8,216 nt of DNA. Origin: Nitriliruptoraceae bacterium. Its GTDB lineage: Bacteria > Actinomycetota > Nitriliruptoria > Nitriliruptorales > Nitriliruptoraceae. A model generated the notes under the pieces. The model was given only the letters and a program-made list of their open reading frames with translations, did no database searches and was not told where the DNA came from. The translations under genes and the position numbers were made by a program. Every line of letters begins with the position of its first letter. The stretch's first letter is position 1. Of this stretch, positions 1 to 5,986 are shown piece by piece. Location of the stretch: positions 1 through 8,216 of the forward strand of contig SLQK01000268.1 of NCBI GenBank assembly GCA_007131525.1, given 5' to 3'.

Positions 1-32
1 CGTCGCGGCAGCCCGTCCGCGATCAGCAGCAC

Positions 33-39
33 AGGAGGT
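33..39 (+). promoter_or_regulatory. Strong Shine-Dalgarno, first gene
   Basis: AGGAGGT lies 7 bases before the ATG at 47 and is a near-perfect complement of the 16S rRNA 3' end. It decides the start. The same reading frame is open back to the window edge, so without this site an upstream start would be possible. Confidence 0.75.
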
Positions 40-46
40 CGACGCC

Positions 47-946
47 ATGGCACCCCCGGTGGCCGACGCCGTCGATCCCGGCGCCCTCCTCGTCGGCCAC
101 GCACACGAGCTCCTCGTCGCCGTGACCGTCGGTGACGGCCCTTCGTGGGTGCCGTGGCTGATGGTCGGCCTGTTCGGCGTGGTGCTGGCCATCTCCTGGT
201 CGATCCAGCGACACCAGCGCCGGGCGCTGCGCGACGCCCTCAACCGCTTCGTCGAGCGACACGAGGGCTGGCACCTCCAGGCCTGGCCCTGCGGGGTCCA
301 TGCCGACCAGCTGGTCGGCCGGTTCGAGGCCACCACCCGGGGTGACCGCCGCTACGGCGTCGAGTCGGCCGTCGGCGGGCCCATCGACATGGACATCGCC
401 GGGACCACCGTGCGCTGCCAGGTGGCCTGCTTCGTGTGGTTCCACGAGCGCCGTCGGACCCAGCGGTCGCGGGGGCGGCATGTCCGTCACACCTACGAGC
501 GCCGCACGGAGCTGATCGCGATGTGCCAGCTCCCGGTGCACACCCACCGTGCCGTGTCGATCCGGCCCGAGTCGGTGCTGGGGCGCGTCGGGCTGACCCG
601 TGGCGGCCAGCAGCTGGAGTCGGAGGCCTTCAACCGCCGCTTCCGCGTGGAGGGCCGTGATCGCGCGCTGGTCGTCACCCTGCTCGACGCGGGCCTGCAG
701 GAACTGCTGACCGCCGGCTACGCCGAGCGCGGCATCGAGCTCAGCGACGACCTGCTGGTCCTGTCGGGCCAGCCGACCCACCGGGACCGGAGCCTGGCGG
801 GCATCGCCCAGGCCTACCCCGCGATCGTGCAGGATCTGACCCGGCTGATCCGGGGCATCCCACCTCCGTTCTGGCGGGCACTCGGGTTCGAGCGCCCCAG
901 CGTCGGCGTCGAACCACCCGCACCACCCAGCTCCGAGGACCGCTGA
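47..946 (+). CDS. Single-pass membrane protein, DUF3137-like, paired with LemA
   Basis: I do not recognise a named function. The 299-residue product has a short N-terminal stretch, one clear hydrophobic segment at about residues 33-53 (SWVPWLMVGLFGVVLAISWSI), then a long, arginine-rich, soluble part that is probably cytoplasmic. Near residues 194-221 it has FNRRFRVEGRDRALVVTLLDAGLQELL-like sequence. This resembles the 'F...F.V...D...A..LL.P...E.L' block of DUF3137-type proteins, which are often encoded next to lemA. That resemblance is by eye and is an inference. The tail (residues 285-299) is proline-rich and looks disordered. The start is set by a strong AGGAGGT 7 bases upstream. The stop is followed one base later by the GTG of lemA, so the two are almost certainly co-transcribed and translationally coupled, and may act together at the membrane. 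The ORF itself is secure; the family assignment is tentative. Confidence 0.8.
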   Translation: MAPPVADAVDPGALLVGHAHELLVAVTVGDGPSWVPWLMVGLFGVVLAISWSIQRHQRRALRDALNRFVERHEGWHLQAWPCGVHADQLVGRFEATTRGDRRYGVESAVGGPIDMDIAGTTVRCQVACFVWFHERRRTQRSRGRHVRHTYERRTELIAMCQLPVHTHRAVSIRPESVLGRVGLTRGGQQLESEAFNRRFRVEGRDRALVVTLLDAGLQELLTAGYAERGIELSDDLLVLSGQPTHRDRSLAGIAQAYPAIVQDLTRLIRGIPPPFWRALGFERPSVGVEPPAPPSSEDR

Positions 947-947
947 C

Positions 948-1514
948 GTGGAGTACCTGATCGCGATCGCGCTCATCGTGCTGCTCGTGCTGGTCGGCTT
1001 CGTCCTGTCGTACAACCGGTTCGTCGCCCAGCTCGCCTCGATCGACGCCACCTGGGCCAACATCGAGGGTGAGCTGCAACGGCGCCATGACCTGGTCCCC
1101 AACCTCGTGGAGACGGTCCAGGGCTACGCACGACACGAGCGACAGGTGCTCGAGCAGGTCACACAGGCGCGAGCCCAGGCCATCGCCGCTGTCCCGGGGT
1201 CGGTGCCGATCGAGCAGCAGGCCCGGGCGGAGGACGCCCTGACCCAGGGACTGACCAGCCTGCTGGCCATCACCGAGTCCTACCCGGACCTCAAGAGCGA
1301 CGCGGTGTTCCGCGACCTCCAGCGCCAGCTGATCGAGACCGAGGACCGGATCGCCGCGGCGCGCCGGCTCTACAACCTCGAGGTCGCGTCCTACGAGCGG
1401 CGCCGACGCTCCGTGCCCTCCAACGTGGTCGCGGGGATCATCGGTTTCGAGGCCCGACGGATGTTCGAGATCCGCGACCCGGCGGCCGAGCACAGCCCCC
1501 ACGTGCTGCGCTGA
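948..1514 (+). CDS. lemA: LemA family membrane-anchored protein
   Basis: This 188-residue protein matches the usual length and layout of LemA. An N-terminal transmembrane segment (about residues 3-22) is followed by a helical, coiled-coil-rich domain. Family hallmarks are visible: a DATWANIEGELQRRHDLVPNLVETVQGYARHE-like block at 33-64, SYPDLKSDAVFRDLQ at 111-125, TEDRIAAARRLYN at 131-143, and a closing VPSNVVAGIIGFE at 157-169. LemA proteins are widespread, but their molecular role is poorly defined; they are thought to have the short N-terminus outside and the helical bundle in the cytoplasm, or the reverse, depending on species. The start is GTG at 948, one base after the preceding stop, with GAGG at 935-938 as a plausible ribosome site inside the upstream gene. 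It forms a two-gene unit with that membrane protein. The stop lies 7 bases from the stop of convergent gmk. Family assignment is confident; function is not known. Confidence 0.92.
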   Translation: MEYLIAIALIVLLVLVGFVLSYNRFVAQLASIDATWANIEGELQRRHDLVPNLVETVQGYARHERQVLEQVTQARAQAIAAVPGSVPIEQQARAEDALTQGLTSLLAITESYPDLKSDAVFRDLQRQLIETEDRIAAARRLYNLEVASYERRRRSVPSNVVAGIIGFEARRMFEIRDPAAEHSPHVLR

Positions 1515-1521
1515 CCGTGGC

Positions 1522-1544
1522 TCAGCCCCGGGCCGACGGGGGCT
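1522..1544. terminator. Weak GC hairpin at the lemA/gmk convergence
   Basis: AGCCCC (1524-1529) can pair with GGGGCT (1539-1544) around a short loop. The structure overlaps the last codons of gmk and lies just past the lemA stop. There is no T-run on either strand. It could help end lemA transcription, but a 6-bp GC stem is common by chance in DNA this GC-rich. Confidence 0.2.
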
Positions 1545-2139
1545 CGCCAGCTCGGACGGTGGGTCCCCCCGCGACCGTCCGCGCCCGCTCGATGGCACCG
1601 AGCACCTCCTCGACGCACCGATCCAGGTCGTCGTTGACCACCACGACGTCGAAGCGGTGGGCAGCAGACAGCTCCTCACGAGCCCGAGCCAGCCGTCGCT
1701 GGAGGGCCGCCTCGGACTCGGTCCCGCGGGTCCGCAGTCGGCGTTCGAGCTCCGCGAAGCTCGGCGGAACGAGGAAGACGAGCAACGCCGCGGGATCGTG
1801 GTCCTTGACCTGCAGCGCCCCCTGGAGCTCGATGTCGAGCACGACGATCCGACCCCCGCCGACAGCCTCCTCCACCGGCGCCCGTGGGGTGCCGTAGCGC
1901 TGACCGGCGTAGTCGGCCCACTCGAGGAGCTGCCGCTGCTCGATCAGCTCCTGGAACCTGGCCGCGTCGACGAAGTGGTAGTCGACCCCGTCGACCTCAC
2001 CAGGCCGGGGCGCGCGGGTCGTCACCGACACCGACAGCACCGAGCCCGGCAGTGCCGCGCGCACCCGCTCGTGCACCGTGCCCTTGCCCACACCGGAGGG
2101 GCCGGCGATCACCACCAGCAGCCCCTGGGGCGTGGTCAC
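1522..2139 (-). CDS. gmk: Guanylate kinase
   Basis: Gmk phosphorylates GMP (and dGMP) with ATP to give GDP, an essential cytosolic step in purine salvage and synthesis. The 205-residue product has all the expected parts in order. The P-loop GPSGVGKGT is at 13-21. The GMP-binding segment SVSVTTRAPRPGEVDGVDYHF is at 36-56. A YGTP element is at 82-85, followed by LDIELQGALQVK (101-112). The arginine-rich lid RLRTRGTESEAALQRRL is at 134-150, and VNDDLDRCVEEV at 168-179. The GTG start at 2139 overlaps the mihF stop as GTGA; no strong ribosome site precedes it, so translational coupling to mihF is likely. The C-terminal 15 or so residues are a loose extension. In many actinobacteria rpoZ and coaBC follow gmk; here the next gene is convergent lemA. 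Identification is firm. Confidence 0.96.
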   Translation of the reverse strand: MTTPQGLLVVIAGPSGVGKGTVHERVRAALPGSVLSVSVTTRAPRPGEVDGVDYHFVDAARFQELIEQRQLLEWADYAGQRYGTPRAPVEEAVGGGRIVVLDIELQGALQVKDHDPAALLVFLVPPSFAELERRLRTRGTESEAALQRRLARAREELSAAHRFDVVVVNDDLDRCVEEVLGAIERARTVAGGPTVRAGEPPSARG

Positions 2140-2456
2140 GGCCGGTCCGCGAAGGTCGCGAGCAGGGCGCTGCGCTGCCGCGCACCCAGCCCGCGGACCC
2201 GTCGCGACGACGCGATGCCGAGGTCGGTCATGAGCCGCTCGGCCTTGACCGGCCCGTAGGCGGGCATCGACTCCAGCACGTCGCAGACCCGGAGCTTGGC
2301 CAGAGGTTCCGAGGTGGTGGCCTCGGTGAGCAGCTCCTCGAGGCTGAGGTCGCCGTTCTTCAGGCGCTGCTTGGCGTCGGCACGGACACGTCGGGCAGCG
2401 GCCGCCTTGTCGAGTGCCGCCTGCCGCTGGGCCGGGTCGAGCTCGGGCAGGGCCAT
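2136..2456 (-). CDS. mihF: Integration host factor, actinobacterial type (MihF)
   Basis: This 106-residue, basic, DNA-binding nucleoid protein belongs to the actinobacterial IHF family. That family is unrelated to the E. coli IHF dimer and is known from mycobacteriophage L5 integration and Streptomyces nucleoid work. Seen in the sequence: the characteristic start MALPELDPAQRQAALDKAAAARR, a long charged N-terminal helix, then a helix-turn-helix/HhH-like core at about residues 57-79 (VCDVLESMPAYGPVKAERLMTDL), and the hallmark RRVRGLGARQRSALL at 85-99. Two ATG codons are adjacent, at 2459 and 2456. The second fits the family's MALP start, and GGAG at 2462-2465 sits 5 bases from it but only 2 from the first, so 2456 is chosen. 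The stop overlaps the gmk GTG. The frame stays open further upstream, but that extension does not look like MihF. Confidence 0.93.
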   Translation of the reverse strand: MALPELDPAQRQAALDKAAAARRVRADAKQRLKNGDLSLEELLTEATTSEPLAKLRVCDVLESMPAYGPVKAERLMTDLGIASSRRVRGLGARQRSALLATFADRP

Positions 2457-2461
2457 CATCG

Positions 2462-2465
2462 CTCC
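2462..2465 (-). promoter_or_regulatory. Ribosome binding site deciding the mihF start
   Basis: GGAG on the minus strand is 5 bases before the ATG at 2456 and only 2 bases before the ATG at 2459. This favours the inner ATG, which agrees with the MALP start usual in this family. Confidence 0.5.
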
Positions 2466-2585
2466 GAACGTCGTCGTGCACGGCCGCGACGGGGCGAGAG
2501 CCGACCCGTCCGCGACGACGACCGAGCCTAGGCGCTGACAGCCACCACGGGTAGCGTCGCGGCCGAGCCCTGCGATGCCGGCGAT

Positions 2586-2589
2586 GGAG
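2586..2589 (+). promoter_or_regulatory. Ribosome binding site deciding the nucleotidase start
   Basis: GGAG lies 6 bases before the ATG at 2596. Two earlier in-frame ATGs, at 2575 and 2584, have no comparable site, and the extra seven residues they would add do not look conserved. Confidence 0.5.
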
Positions 2590-2595
2590 CCGCCC

Positions 2596-3282
2596 ATGTC
2601 CACCAGCGTCCCGATCGTGCTCGGCGTCGATCTCGACGGGGTGTGCGCCGACTACGAGGGCGCCTTCCGCAGCTCGGTCGCCCGACAGCTGGACCGGGCT
2701 CCCGAGACGATGCCGCCGCAGACGATCATGGACGCCTACTCCCAGTGGGGCCTCACCCTGGAGGAGTTCGAGGCGGCACACCGGCGGGCGGTCATCGAGG
2801 ACCGGATCTTCCGGCACATGGCACCGCTGCCCGGGGTGTCCGACGCGCTGTGGGAGCTGTCGGACCTGGGCGTGTGGATCCGCATCATCACCCACCGGCT
2901 CATCTTCAACTGGGCCCACGAGACCTCGGCTGCCGACACGGCAGCGTGGCTGGACGCCAACCAGATCCCCTACCGCGACCTGTGCTTCATCGGGGACAAG
3001 CCCAACGTCGGCGCGGACCTCTACCTCGACGACTCCCCCACCAACATCGTCTCCTTGCGCGAGGCGGGGCGGACCGCCATCGTGTTCGACCAGCCCTACA
3101 ACCGTCACCTGCCCGGTCCGCGCGCCACCACCTGGGACGAGGTGGTCCACCTGGTGGTCACGGAGATCGAGGCACGGGACCGGCAGCTGCCGCTGCCCCT
3201 GAGCGGGATCGCACCGCACGATCGCTCCCCGCTGGATGCGGCCGCCGAGGACGACGGCGGCCAAGTGGCGGTGGGGGGCTGA
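2596..3282 (+). CDS. HAD-family 5'(3')-deoxyribonucleotidase, NT5C type
   Basis: The 228-residue product looks like an NT5C-type HAD phosphatase, which removes the phosphate from (deoxy)nucleoside monophosphates. HAD motif I is VDLDGV (11-16), giving nucleophile Asp12 and acid/base Asp14. Motif II is IRIITHR (95-101) with Thr99. Lys135 in GDKPN is the likely motif III lysine. Motif IV is the LDDSP acidic pair at Asp145-Asp146, followed by PTNI as in NT5C proteins. A helical cap lies between motifs I and II (about 20-80). The start at 2596 is chosen for its ribosome site over ATGs at 2575 and 2584. The C-terminal 30 residues are low in complexity. The pyrE ATG follows two bases after the stop, so the two are an operon. 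That pairing suggests a role in pyrimidine nucleotide turnover, but substrate specificity cannot be read from sequence. Confidence 0.8.
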   Translation: MSTSVPIVLGVDLDGVCADYEGAFRSSVARQLDRAPETMPPQTIMDAYSQWGLTLEEFEAAHRRAVIEDRIFRHMAPLPGVSDALWELSDLGVWIRIITHRLIFNWAHETSAADTAAWLDANQIPYRDLCFIGDKPNVGADLYLDDSPTNIVSLREAGRTAIVFDQPYNRHLPGPRATTWDEVVHLVVTEIEARDRQLPLPLSGIAPHDRSPLDAAAEDDGGQVAVGG

Positions 3283-3284
3283 CG

Positions 3285-3974
3285 ATGCGACACCGGAGCG
3301 AGCGGGAGCGGACGGCGGCCTTCGTGCGGTTCATGGTGGACTGCGAGGTGCTGCGCTTCGGGGACTTCGTCGGCAAGTCGGGCCGGCGGATGCCCTACTT
3401 CATCGACGCCGGCCGCTACCGCACCGGAACACAGCTCGCGACGTTGGGCTCGTTCTACGCGGCCGCGATCACCGACCGGTTCGGGGACGATGTCGACGTG
3501 CTGTTCGGGCCTGCCTACAAGGGCATCCCGCTGGCGGTCGCCACGGGCGTGGCGCTGGCACGGGACCACGATCGCGAGATCGGCGTCTGCTTCGACCGCA
3601 AGGAGGCCAAGGACCACGGCGAGGGTGGGCTCCTGATCGGCCACCAACCCCGCGACGGCGACCGGATCCTGATCGTGGAGGACGTCACGACGGCGGGCAC
3701 CTCGGTGCGGGCGACGATCCCGCTGCTCCGTGCACAGGCCGACGTCGAGGTGGTCGGACTCGTGGTGGGTGTCGATCGGCGGGAGCGGGGCACCGGCGAG
3801 CGATCCGCGCTGGACGAGCTCGCCGAGGAGTTCGGGCTGGCGACGCTGTCGCTGGCGACGATCGACGACATCGTGGAGTTGCTCAGCGATGTCGAGATCG
3901 ACGGCGCTCCGGTCCTCCGCCCAGCCGACCTCGAACGGATCGCGGCCTACCGACGGGAACACGGACCGCGCTGA
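3285..3974 (+). CDS. pyrE: Orotate phosphoribosyltransferase, E. coli type
   Basis: PyrE joins orotate to PRPP to make orotidine monophosphate, the fifth step of de novo UMP synthesis. The 229-residue protein follows E. coli PyrE closely along its length. It has VLRFGDFVGKSGRRMPYF (22-39) for the substrate hood, LFGPAYKGIPLA (73-84), the FDRKEAKDHGEGG catalytic loop (103-115), the PRPP motif ILIVEDVTTAGTSV (128-141), and a GVDRRERG segment (162-169). This is the longer dimeric type; the PyrE of mycobacteria is shorter (about 180 residues) and looks different in these loops. The start ATG is two bases after the nucleotidase stop, with a G-rich stretch (3273-3278) as a possible ribosome site. 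Identification is firm; OMP synthesis by this gene rather than a second pyrE elsewhere is an inference. Confidence 0.95.
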   Translation: MRHRSERERTAAFVRFMVDCEVLRFGDFVGKSGRRMPYFIDAGRYRTGTQLATLGSFYAAAITDRFGDDVDVLFGPAYKGIPLAVATGVALARDHDREIGVCFDRKEAKDHGEGGLLIGHQPRDGDRILIVEDVTTAGTSVRATIPLLRAQADVEVVGLVVGVDRRERGTGERSALDELAEEFGLATLSLATIDDIVELLSDVEIDGAPVLRPADLERIAAYRREHGPR

Positions 3975-4054
3975 CCCGGTGCGGGGACCGAGCCTGACGC
4001 CTGCCAGCGGCTCGCGAGCAGGCCGCCGGCCAGTCGTCACCGTGGCAGAACGGC

Positions 4055-4102
4055 ACCGCAGCACGACGTCACGGGTTCGTCCGCGTGACGTCGTGCTGCG
4101 GT
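4055..4102. terminator. Perfect 19-bp hairpin between convergent genes
   Basis: The arms at 4055-4073 and 4084-4102 are exact reverse complements, 19 bp, around a 10-base loop. It lies 80 bases past the pyrE stop and 5 bases past the stop of the convergent HNH gene. This position and symmetry fit a shared bidirectional terminator. Neither flank has a T-run, which is common for actinobacterial hairpin terminators but leaves the mechanism open. Each arm also holds the short palindrome GACGTC. Confidence 0.7.
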
Positions 4103-4107
4103 CAGGG

Positions 4108-5805
4108 TCAGAAGGGCAGCTCGGGCGGGCGCGGTGGCCCCGGCGCCGCGTCGTCGCCGGGCTCGGGGTCGCTGCCGCGGGCAGCAGGCTCGCCGCTGCC
4201 ATCAGGTTCGCCGGGAGGTGCCCGGCCCACCAGGGGTGGGTCCGAGGTCGCGATCCGGCGGCCCCGTCGGACCGTCACCACCCCGTCGTCGGTCATCGTG
4301 AGCCGCCAGCGGCCCTCGGTCACCGCCACGTGATGGCGTCGACACAGGGCGACGAGGTTGTCGACCACCGTGCAGCCCTCAGCTGCCCGGGGCTGGACGT
4401 GGTGGAGATCGGTCCATGCGACAGGGACGCTGCAGCCCGGGAACCGGCAGCCCTGATCGCGGGCGTGCACCGCCGCACGGACGCTGACGGGGATCACCGG
4501 CGTCGGCGAGGCCACGCCCAGGACCTTGCCACCGTCGGTGAGCAGGAAGCGCAGGTCCGCGTCGTTGGCGAGCCGGCGGACCGCTTCCGGGCTCAGGCGT
4601 GGCGCGCCACCGACGGTGGCCCACAGCAGCCTCGCGTCCCGGGCCGCCTCGTCGTGACCGGTCAGGGTCGCGATGTCGGCGACCACCTCCAGCCGGGGCC
4701 GGGGACGACGGCCATCGTCGCCGCCGCCGAGGAACGACTCGGCGAGCCGGACGAGACCATCCGCCCGCTGCTGGGCGCGTCCGGTGGAGGGTGGCAGCGC
4801 GGGCGCGGTCTCCCCTGGGCTCGCGCCGTCTCCGGCGACCTGGGTGTCCGCCTCACCGACGGCGTCGGCGGTCACGTCACGCCGGCCGGCCGAGGGCGGG
4901 GGCATCGCGGCCTCCAGGCCGGCGAGGAGGGTCGCGCCCGCCTCGGGATCCAGCTCGAAGTAGCCCGTGAGCGCACCGTCGAGGGCGGGCTGCACGTGCA
5001 GGAAGCGGTGCTCGATCTGGCGGACGGTGCGCTCGCGCGCGAGGTCGGGACGGCAGCGGTCGACCAGGGACCGGGCGTCGTCGACGACGCGGTCCGGATC
5101 GGTGCGCCGCAGGAGCTGGCGGTCGACGAAGGACGCATCGAGGCGGGCACGCCCCTCCTCGTCCAGGACCCGAGCCTCGGAGCAGATCGCGCGGACCTGC
5201 GCCCAGCCGACGGCACCGTCGCCGAAGGCTGCCCGCAGGTTCGGCAGCTTCCGCAGCGCCGCACCGAGCGACAGCAGGGTCCGGCGGTCACCGAAGGTCA
5301 GCCGGCTCTGGAACGCGAGCAACCCCTCGAGCGACAGACCGGTGCGACGTGGCGCTGTGTCGGCCTGATCGAGGCGGCCGGCCAGGTCCACCGCTGCGGC
5401 ATGTCCGATGTCGAGCGCCGGCAGGAGCTCGAGCAGGGCCCCGAGCTCCCCCGGGTGCTCCCGATGGTCTGAGGCCAGGTCCCTCACCGTCCGCAGAGCT
5501 GCCGCAGCAGCTCGGACGGCCGCGCGCAGGTCGTCCGGCGCCGGCCCAGAGCCTGCTGCCTGCTCCGGCCCATGGCCGTCGTCCGGGGGACGTGCAGCGG
5601 CGGGGTCCGGATCCGCTGCGTACCCGCCGCCGTCCTCGCCCGCCAGGACCCGCAGCGCCGGGCCATGACGTTGGCGACGTCGACCGGACCAGCCGCTCGC
5701 GGTCCCATCCGTCACGCCACCGGTGATCGCACGCAGGCGGACCTCGACGCCGGTGGGGGCGTCGGTCTCGGGGGCCCAGGCGGCCGGGGCGGTGGTCGGG
5801 ATCAT
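4108..5805 (-). CDS. DUF222 / 13E12-type HNH endonuclease-like protein, predicted SOS-regulated
   Basis: The 565-residue product has a central DUF222-type helical domain (about residues 92-400; typical run SLEGLLAFQSRLTFGDRRTLLSLG at 158-181) and a C-terminal HNH nuclease domain. In the latter, Cys453 and Cys458 (CRFPGC), His468-His469, Asn483, Cys488 and His491-His492 (LCRRHH) match the zinc-bound HNH fold, so the nuclease core looks intact. The usual GG before the T..DN element is replaced by AEGC. Residues 30-90, 300-345 and 515-565 are low-complexity, rich in Gly, Pro, Asp and Arg, and probably disordered. No transmembrane segment or transposase partner is seen. The frame extends upstream to a TTG at 5841 and includes an ATG at 5817, but the promoter at 5813-5841 would place transcription start at the ATG at 5805, so that start is used. 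Function of the family is largely unknown; DNA cleavage is inferred from the fold. Confidence 0.85.
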   Translation of the reverse strand: MIPTTAPAAWAPETDAPTGVEVRLRAITGGVTDGTASGWSGRRRQRHGPALRVLAGEDGGGYAADPDPAAARPPDDGHGPEQAAGSGPAPDDLRAAVRAAAAALRTVRDLASDHREHPGELGALLELLPALDIGHAAAVDLAGRLDQADTAPRRTGLSLEGLLAFQSRLTFGDRRTLLSLGAALRKLPNLRAAFGDGAVGWAQVRAICSEARVLDEEGRARLDASFVDRQLLRRTDPDRVVDDARSLVDRCRPDLARERTVRQIEHRFLHVQPALDGALTGYFELDPEAGATLLAGLEAAMPPPSAGRRDVTADAVGEADTQVAGDGASPGETAPALPPSTGRAQQRADGLVRLAESFLGGGDDGRRPRPRLEVVADIATLTGHDEAARDARLLWATVGGAPRLSPEAVRRLANDADLRFLLTDGGKVLGVASPTPVIPVSVRAAVHARDQGCRFPGCSVPVAWTDLHHVQPRAAEGCTVVDNLVALCRRHHVAVTEGRWRLTMTDDGVVTVRRGRRIATSDPPLVGRAPPGEPDGSGEPAARGSDPEPGDDAAPGPPRPPELPF

Positions 5806-5809
5806 GAAG

Positions 5810-5825
5810 TCGAACATACGTTCGA
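5810..5825 (-). promoter_or_regulatory. LexA operator (SOS box)
   Basis: TCGAACATACGTTCGA is a perfect 6-4-6 inverted repeat. It fits the Gram-positive consensus CGAACRNRYGTTCG at every position and the mycobacterial form TCGAAC-N4-GTTCGA. It covers the whole -10 box of the HNH gene and ends 4 bases before the predicted transcription start, so bound LexA should block RNA polymerase. Mycobacterial 13E12-repeat genes are known LexA targets, so the gene family agrees with the site. Binding here is an inference. Confidence 0.9.
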
Positions 5826-5841
5826 TACCTGCAGTTGTCAA
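5813..5841 (-). promoter_or_regulatory. Consensus-like promoter giving a leaderless mRNA
   Basis: On the minus strand TTGACA (5836-5841) is a perfect -35 box, followed after exactly 17 bases by TATGTT (5813-5818), a good -10. Seven bases later lies the A of ATG at 5805, the expected transcription start. Translation would therefore begin at the very 5' end of the message; no ribosome site is seen, which fits. Leaderless genes are common in actinobacteria. Confidence 0.75.
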
Positions 5842-5928
5842 GGGTCACGGCCCAACGGCGACATCCGGGTCGATGCGCGCACGGCCGGGACCGCAGAGCG
5901 CCCATCGGCACTCCACACCACGGCGACC

Positions 5929-5954
5929 GGCCCCAGCGGCCGGCCCCAGCGGCC
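5929..5954. repeat. Two exact tandem copies of a 13-bp unit
   Basis: GGCCCCAGCGGCC occurs twice head to tail (5929-5941 and 5942-5954), downstream of dnaE. Each copy can fold CGGCC against GGCCG over a 5-base loop, so this could form one or two small GC hairpins and contribute to dnaE termination. No T-run follows. It may also be simple slippage in GC-rich DNA. Confidence 0.7.
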
Positions 5955-5986
5955 GACCTCGGCGGCTGCCGACCTCAGCGGCTGCC
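5955..5986. repeat. 16-bp tandem duplication spanning the dnaE stop
   Basis: GACCTCGGCGGCTGCC (5955-5970) and GACCTCAGCGGCTGCC (5971-5986) differ by one base, and a further GACC follows. Read along dnaE, the copy inside the gene ends with the TGA stop and the copy just beyond carries CGA at the same place. Confidence 0.75.

Larger units (their letters stand above)
2457..2595. promoter_or_regulatory. Divergent promoter region, mihF versus nucleotidase
   Basis: This 139-base gap must carry promoters in both directions if neither gene is expressed by readthrough. On the minus strand TAGGCT (2525-2530) is a fair actinobacterial -10 about 69 bases before the mihF ATG, but I see no convincing -35. 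On the plus strand TAGCGT (2552-2557) is a weaker -10. No clear operator, riboswitch or terminator is visible. The region is assigned from gene orientation; the boxes are only suggestions. Confidence 0.3.

Noticed and set aside
23..1102. A 359-codon minus-strand frame opposite the first gene
   Set aside because: It is antisense to the membrane protein and lemA, with no ribosome site or recognisable domain.
2140..3264. Upstream extension of the gmk frame
   Set aside because: The frame is open, but the residues before the GTG at 2139 are antisense to the nucleotidase and out of frame with mihF. Guanylate kinase homology begins at VTTPQG.
3999..4023. GCCTGC/GCAGGC inverted repeat just past pyrE
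   Set aside because: It is a 6-bp stem with a 13-base loop and no T-run, too weak beside the 19-bp hairpin downstream.
3730..5472. A 580-codon plus-strand frame covering the pyrE end and the HNH gene's antisense
   Set aside because: It crosses a gene end, a hairpin and the opposite strand of a conserved HNH protein, and it has no recognisable motif.
5806..5841. TTG (5841) or ATG (5817) as the start of the HNH gene
   Set aside because: Both fall in the -35 or -10 of a strong promoter and would not be in its transcript. ATG 5817 with a weak AGGT upstream remains the only serious alternative.
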